Assembly: GCA_947486675.1 (NCBI GenBank)
Contig: CANKUF010000020.1
Location: forward strand, 1-8,844
Length of the DNA stretch: 8,844 nucleotides
Source of the DNA: Acidimicrobiaceae bacterium
Lineage (GTDB): Bacteria > Actinomycetota > Acidimicrobiia > Acidimicrobiales > Ilumatobacteraceae
Direction of reading: 5' to 3'
The position numbers were made by a program, and so were the translations under genes. Below, piece by piece: positions 6,213-8,844 of this stretch. The first letter of the stretch is position 1; the number at the start of each line of letters is the position of its first letter. The notes beneath the pieces are model-generated. The model had not been told where the DNA came from. It saw only the letters and a list, made by a program, of their open reading frames with translations, and did no database searches.

Positions 6213-6355
6213 CGGGCAATCCTCAAATAGGTGAAAAGAGCGAGGTTGTGCATTCGTGCGAACCTGTGACGTTGAGCACCAGTTTCAGCGCAATCAGACA
6301 GACTCGAATTTCCTAATCCGGGCAATCAGTCCCTAGTGTTTATCGCGCCCCTAGT
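6213..6355. repeat. Short direct repeats in the divergent region
   Basis: CGGGCAATC occurs at 6213-6221 and again at 6319-6327. GCAATCAG occurs at 6290-6297 and 6322-6329. CCCTAGT occurs at 6331-6337 and 6349-6355, 18 bases apart. They could be regulator half-sites shared by the two divergent genes, but copies this short can arise by chance. Confidence 0.25.
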
Positions 6356-6419
6356 CCGTGATTTAGAGTGGGGAAAGATCATTGTCGAGGGCACCACCCT
6401 CATGGCACACGACATATAC

Positions 6420-6424
6420 GAGGA
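6420..6424 (+). promoter_or_regulatory. Ribosome binding site fixing the GTG start at 6430
   Basis: GAGGA lies 5 bases before the GTG at 6430. Together with the match of the resulting N-terminus to the start of the subunit IV-like protein, it argues against the upstream in-frame TTG at 6382. Confidence 0.7.
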
Positions 6425-6429
6425 ACACT

Positions 6430-6489
6430 GTGACTGAAATACCCGAACACCTACTCAAGCGTTCGAAGGAACGACGGGAAGCTGCTTCG
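6430..6489 (+). other. Region coding the TEIPEHLLKR tag of the monoheme cytochrome c
   Basis: The first 11 codons give the same peptide as the start of the subunit IV-like protein on the other strand. The DNA differs between the two at seven bases. Apart from ATG versus GTG at the start codon, every difference is synonymous. The identity therefore reflects selection on the peptide, not a recent DNA copy. The tag is followed by SKERREAAS and then the Ala/Ser/Pro linker. Confidence 0.65.
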
Positions 6490-7248
6490 GGCGGTGCAAG
6501 TGCAGACTCTGGCGCGTCTACCCCGGCAACAACTTCGTCAGCCCCAGCAGTTGCAAAGTCTGCTGCTCCAGTTGCGGCTGCTGCTCCAGCGCCTAAACCA
6601 GACCCAAGTTACGTTGTTGCCGCCAAGACGCGGAAAAAAATTCCGTTCTGGGCCATGGCCACTCTCAGCCTCCTTCCGTTGTGGGCATTTATGTACATGC
6701 TTGCGTTGAAGCCACAAGAAAAAGTTGTTGAAGGTCCGATGGCTATTGGAGAAGCGGTATACGGATCGTGCGCGGGTTGCCACGGCGCCGCGGGTCAAGG
6801 TGGGGCCGGCCGGGTGTTTGCTGGCGGCGAAGTACTGAAGACATTCCCAAAGATTGAAGACATGTTGAACTTCGTCTACACAGGTAGCCAACCATATGTC
6901 GCTGCAGAGATTGCTTATTACGGTGACCCAAATCGCGAGGGTGGTGCACACGCTCCGCTTTCATATAACGGAAACCCAATGCCACAACAGGGCGAAAAGG
7001 CAGGTGGCGGGCTTACCGAGTACGAAATTCTTGGTGTTGTCTGCCACGAGCGCTATGCCATTGGTGGTGCAGACCCAGCAAGTGAAGAATGGAAAGAAGA
7101 ATACGAGACCTGGTGCTCACCAGAGTCTGAAATCTTCCTTGCATTAGAAAATGGATCGACTTCGTTCGACACTATTGACAAAGACTTTGCGATGCTGACT
7201 AAGCCTCCTCATGCAGTTGGCACTACAGCCCGCGAATCTTCAAAATAG
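6430..7248 (+). CDS. Membrane-tethered monoheme cytochrome c
   Basis: This is a 272-residue c-type cytochrome, probably carrying electrons from the bc complex to a terminal acceptor. It opens with TEIPEHLLKR, then a low-complexity Ala/Ser/Pro linker (about 16-57), then basic residues at 66-70 and one helix (about 73-93). This puts the N-terminus in the cytoplasm and the heme domain outside. One heme site is present, CAGCH at 114-118, with M184 (GNPMPQQG) as the likely axial methionine. After the heme domain comes an acidic C-terminal region with C205 and C229, a possible disulfide. The GTG at 6430 is preferred because of GAGGA 5 bases upstream and because the N-terminus then matches the subunit IV-like protein. 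The gene is divergent from the bc operon and shares its 263-base regulatory region. The oxidase it would serve is not in the window. Confidence 0.92.
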   Translation: MTEIPEHLLKRSKERREAASGGASADSGASTPATTSSAPAVAKSAAPVAAAAPAPKPDPSYVVAAKTRKKIPFWAMATLSLLPLWAFMYMLALKPQEKVVEGPMAIGEAVYGSCAGCHGAAGQGGAGRVFAGGEVLKTFPKIEDMLNFVYTGSQPYVAAEIAYYGDPNREGGAHAPLSYNGNPMPQQGEKAGGGLTEYEILGVVCHERYAIGGADPASEEWKEEYETWCSPESEIFLALENGSTSFDTIDKDFAMLTKPPHAVGTTARESSK

Positions 7249-7256
7249 CAATTGGC

Positions 7257-7859
7257 CTACGGGCCGGTACACACCACCTCTGAAATCTGGTCTTGATACA
7301 GATTCAGTAGCGAGATTGCATTCCCCTCTGGGAACTTGTTGATGAAATCGCGCAGCGACGTAGTTTCAGCATCGCAATTGCGCACTGTTGGTGTGGCAAG
7401 TGGAACCACCCATCCATTGCTCAATACTCCTAGGTCGCCACCTTGCAACATGTCAACGAGAGCTGGAAGCGTCAATATTTCTTTTCCATTACTTGAATCA
7501 GCTGGAACGAGTGCAAACCACAACACTCCGGAGCCCAAAGTGTCGGCAACGAATATGCATGAATACGGAATTGTTGGCGTCTCACATGTCACTTCACCAG
7601 GTGTGCCATCGACGATGCGCATCGTGCGACCATCATCTAGCGCAAGCGTTGCATCTCCAACAGATTTACCACTTGATACTTGCCAACCTTCACCAAACTC
7701 TGTGGTGGTCACTGCGGCAACAACATCAATTACGCGACTTCCAGAACTGCCCGTTGACGAACCACCGTTTACAACAATCAACAATCCAAGCACCAAGACA
7801 GATGCACCAAGCAATATGCCGAGCGCTGTCCACAACCTTGCGGTGAAAAAATAGCGCAT
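7257..7859 (-). CDS. Unrecognised single-pass membrane protein, exported C-terminal domain
   Basis: I do not recognise this 200-residue protein. A short basic N-terminus is followed by one helix (about 9-31), a Ser/Gly-rich spacer (32-41) and a domain of about 160 residues that should lie outside the membrane. That domain contains four cysteines (C92, C101, C162, C197), enough for two disulfides, and no heme, metal-cluster or lipobox motif. It follows hemL by 9 bases on the same strand and is probably co-transcribed with it. Its stop is 8 bases from the stop of the convergent cytochrome c gene. No function can be assigned from sequence or context. Confidence 0.82.
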   Translation of the reverse strand: MRYFFTARLWTALGILLGASVLVLGLLIVVNGGSSTGSSGSRVIDVVAAVTTTEFGEGWQVSSGKSVGDATLALDDGRTMRIVDGTPGEVTCETPTIPYSCIFVADTLGSGVLWFALVPADSSNGKEILTLPALVDMLQGGDLGVLSNGWVVPLATPTVRNCDAETTSLRDFINKFPEGNAISLLNLYQDQISEVVCTGP

Positions 7860-7868
7860 GTAGTAAAT

Positions 7869-8844
7869 CTATTGCGCAAGAACCGCTGCGTGTGCAGCAC
7901 GTTGCGCACGTTCAGCAAGCTGTTGCATCACCGAATCGGTATGGCCAAGCCCAACAAATAGTGCTTCGTATGCTCCTGGAGCCAACGCCACGCCTTCGGC
8001 CAGCATTGCATGGAAAAAGCGGGCATACATTTTTTCGTCGGTCTGCTTTGCCTCATCAAAATTTGTTGGAGTGGTCGGTCCAAAAAATGCTCCAACAAGC
8101 GTTCCCACTACAGGGAATTGGGCAACGATTCCTGCGCTTAAGCACGCATCACGAAGCAGCGTGGACAACGCGCGAGCACGCGCACCAAGTTCCATATAGA
8201 CGTCTTGAGTGAGTTCGTTCAATGCTGCAAGACCGGCAGCAGTTGCTAACGGATTACCCGCAAGCGTTCCTGCGTGAAACACTTTTCCAATTGGTGTGAG
8301 ATTTTCCATCACTGCACGCGATCCACCAATTGCTCCAATCGGTAAACCACCGCCAATCACTTTGCCAAAGCAGGTGATGTCGGGCTTCACGTCGTACTTT
8401 GCTTGCGCGCCACCTTGGCCAATACGGAAACCAGAAATCACTTCGTCAAAAATGAGTAAGGCCCCAGCCTTATCGCATGCAGCGCGAAGGCCTTCCAAGA
8501 AGCCAGGCGCTGGTGCAACAACACCCATGTTTGCGGCCACTGGTTCAACAATGACTGCAGCAACGTCGTTACCAATTTCTGGAACAACGTTGTACGGAAC
8601 CACCAACGTATTAGCAACTGCCTCTTCAGGAACACCCGCTGTTCCGGGAATTCCCAGCGTTGCAATTCCACTTCCACCTGCTGCAAGCAGCGCATCTGTT
8701 GCACCATGAAAGTTTCCGTAAAACGTAATGATTCGCTTGCGACCAGTCGCACCGCGAGCAAGACGCACAGCAGTGCTGGTCGCCTCGGTGCCGCTGTTCA
8801 TCAGTCGAACGCGTTCGCAACTTGGAACTCGCTCGCGAATTGCT
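7869..8844 (-). CDS. hemL: Glutamate-1-semialdehyde 2,1-aminomutase (HemL), 5' end cut by window
   Basis: This PLP-dependent enzyme converts glutamate-1-semialdehyde to 5-aminolevulinate, the last step of the C5 route to tetrapyrroles. About 324 residues are visible, and the frame stays open to the right edge. Roughly the first 100 residues of a family-length protein (about 425) lie outside the window, so the ATG at 8801 is internal (it codes the M of MNSGTEA). Family landmarks in order, counted from that Met, are: NSGTEAT (2-8), FDEVISGFR (118-126), the PLP lysine K147 in FGKVIGGGLPIGAIGG, and FHAGTLAGNPLATAAG (175-190). The C-terminal GVALAPGAYEALF also fits HemL better than related class III aminotransferases. 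Its location next to cytochrome genes suits heme supply, although hemL is a general housekeeping gene. Confidence 0.95.
   Translation of the reverse strand, partial: AIRERVPSCERVRLMNSGTEATSTAVRLARGATGRKRIITFYGNFHGATDALLAAGGSGIATLGIPGTAGVPEEAVANTLVVPYNVVPEIGNDVAAVIVEPVAANMGVVAPAPGFLEGLRAACDKAGALLIFDEVISGFRIGQGGAQAKYDVKPDITCFGKVIGGGLPIGAIGGSRAVMENLTPIGKVFHAGTLAGNPLATAAGLAALNELTQDVYMELGARARALSTLLRDACLSAGIVAQFPVVGTLVGAFFGPTTPTNFDEAKQTDEKMYARFFHAMLAEGVALAPGAYEALFVGLGHTDSVMQQLAERAQRAAHAAVLAQ

Larger units (their letters stand above)
6167..6429. promoter_or_regulatory. Divergent intergenic region between the bc operon and the monoheme cytochrome c gene
   Basis: These 263 bases separate two divergent starts and must carry the promoter for the plus-strand gene. 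They very probably also carry the promoter for the long minus-strand run, because no other gap in that run exceeds 30 bases. I could not find a convincing paired -35/-10 on either strand, so no promoter is called. The region contains a 7-bp inverted repeat (6187-6206), the direct repeats listed separately, and a small 5-bp stem GAGGG/CCCTC at 6387-6401. I see no small ORF with a ribosome binding site, and no tRNA. Confidence 0.6.

Noticed and set aside
6387..6401. GAGGG/CCCTC hairpin upstream of the monoheme cytochrome c
   Set aside because: A 5-bp stem without a U-tract or other context is easily explained by chance.
6382..6429. TTG start at 6382 for the monoheme cytochrome c
   Set aside because: The GTG at 6430 has GAGGA 5 bases upstream and yields the TEIPEHLLKR N-terminus shared with the subunit IV-like protein.
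7246..7275. Possible bidirectional terminator between the convergent genes
   Set aside because: Only a 4-bp GGCC/GGCC stem is visible, with no U-tract, and the gap is 8 bases, so it is too weak to call.
7336..7854. 172-residue and 152-residue plus-strand open frames opposite the unrecognised membrane protein
   Set aside because: The minus-strand frame has a clear N-terminal helix and packs tightly against hemL. The plus-strand frames lack a ribosome binding site context and any domain.

Overview
The window looks like a chromosomal segment of an actinobacterium, most likely from the Acidimicrobiia (Ilumatobacteraceae-like aquatic lineages). This is inferred from the style of the proteins and the mid-GC composition; no rRNA or other phylogenetic marker is present, so the assignment is tentative. 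It is respiratory-chain territory. I see no mobile element, CRISPR array, tRNA or rRNA.

Region 1 (1-6166, minus strand, transcribed right to left) is one long tightly packed gene run. In transcription order it encodes: a small unrecognised three-helix membrane protein; a 2x[4Fe-4S] ferredoxin; a cytochrome b6-like protein; a subunit IV-like C-terminal cytochrome b half with a long N-terminal extension; a Rieske [2Fe-2S] protein; a membrane-anchored diheme cytochrome c; a second unrecognised three-helix membrane protein; then nuoA and the start of nuoB of complex I. Gaps are 0 to 30 bases and two junctions overlap by one base (TGATG, TAATG). This is a split-cytochrome-b, b6f-type quinol:cytochrome c oxidoreductase operon that runs directly into a complex I operon.

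Region 2 (6167-6429) is a divergent intergenic region of 263 bases. It holds a perfect 7-bp inverted repeat next to the minus-strand start and several short direct repeats. Region 3 (6430-7248, plus strand) is a membrane-tethered monoheme cytochrome c, a good candidate electron acceptor for the bc complex. Region 4 (7257-8844, minus strand) holds an unrecognised single-pass membrane protein and a 5'-truncated hemL (glutamate-1-semialdehyde aminomutase), which feeds tetrapyrrole and heme synthesis.

Working model: quinol made by complex I (and perhaps from the operon's ferredoxin) is oxidised by the b6f-type complex. Electrons leave through the Rieske protein and the diheme cytochrome c, and possibly on to the divergently encoded monoheme cytochrome c. 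Three observations stand out. The ferredoxin gene sits immediately upstream of a cytochrome b6 that keeps the cysteine equivalent to the heme c_n attachment site. An identical 10-residue cytoplasmic N-terminal peptide (TEIPEHLLKR) occurs on both the subunit IV-like protein and the monoheme cytochrome c. Two unrecognised membrane proteins lie within the operon.
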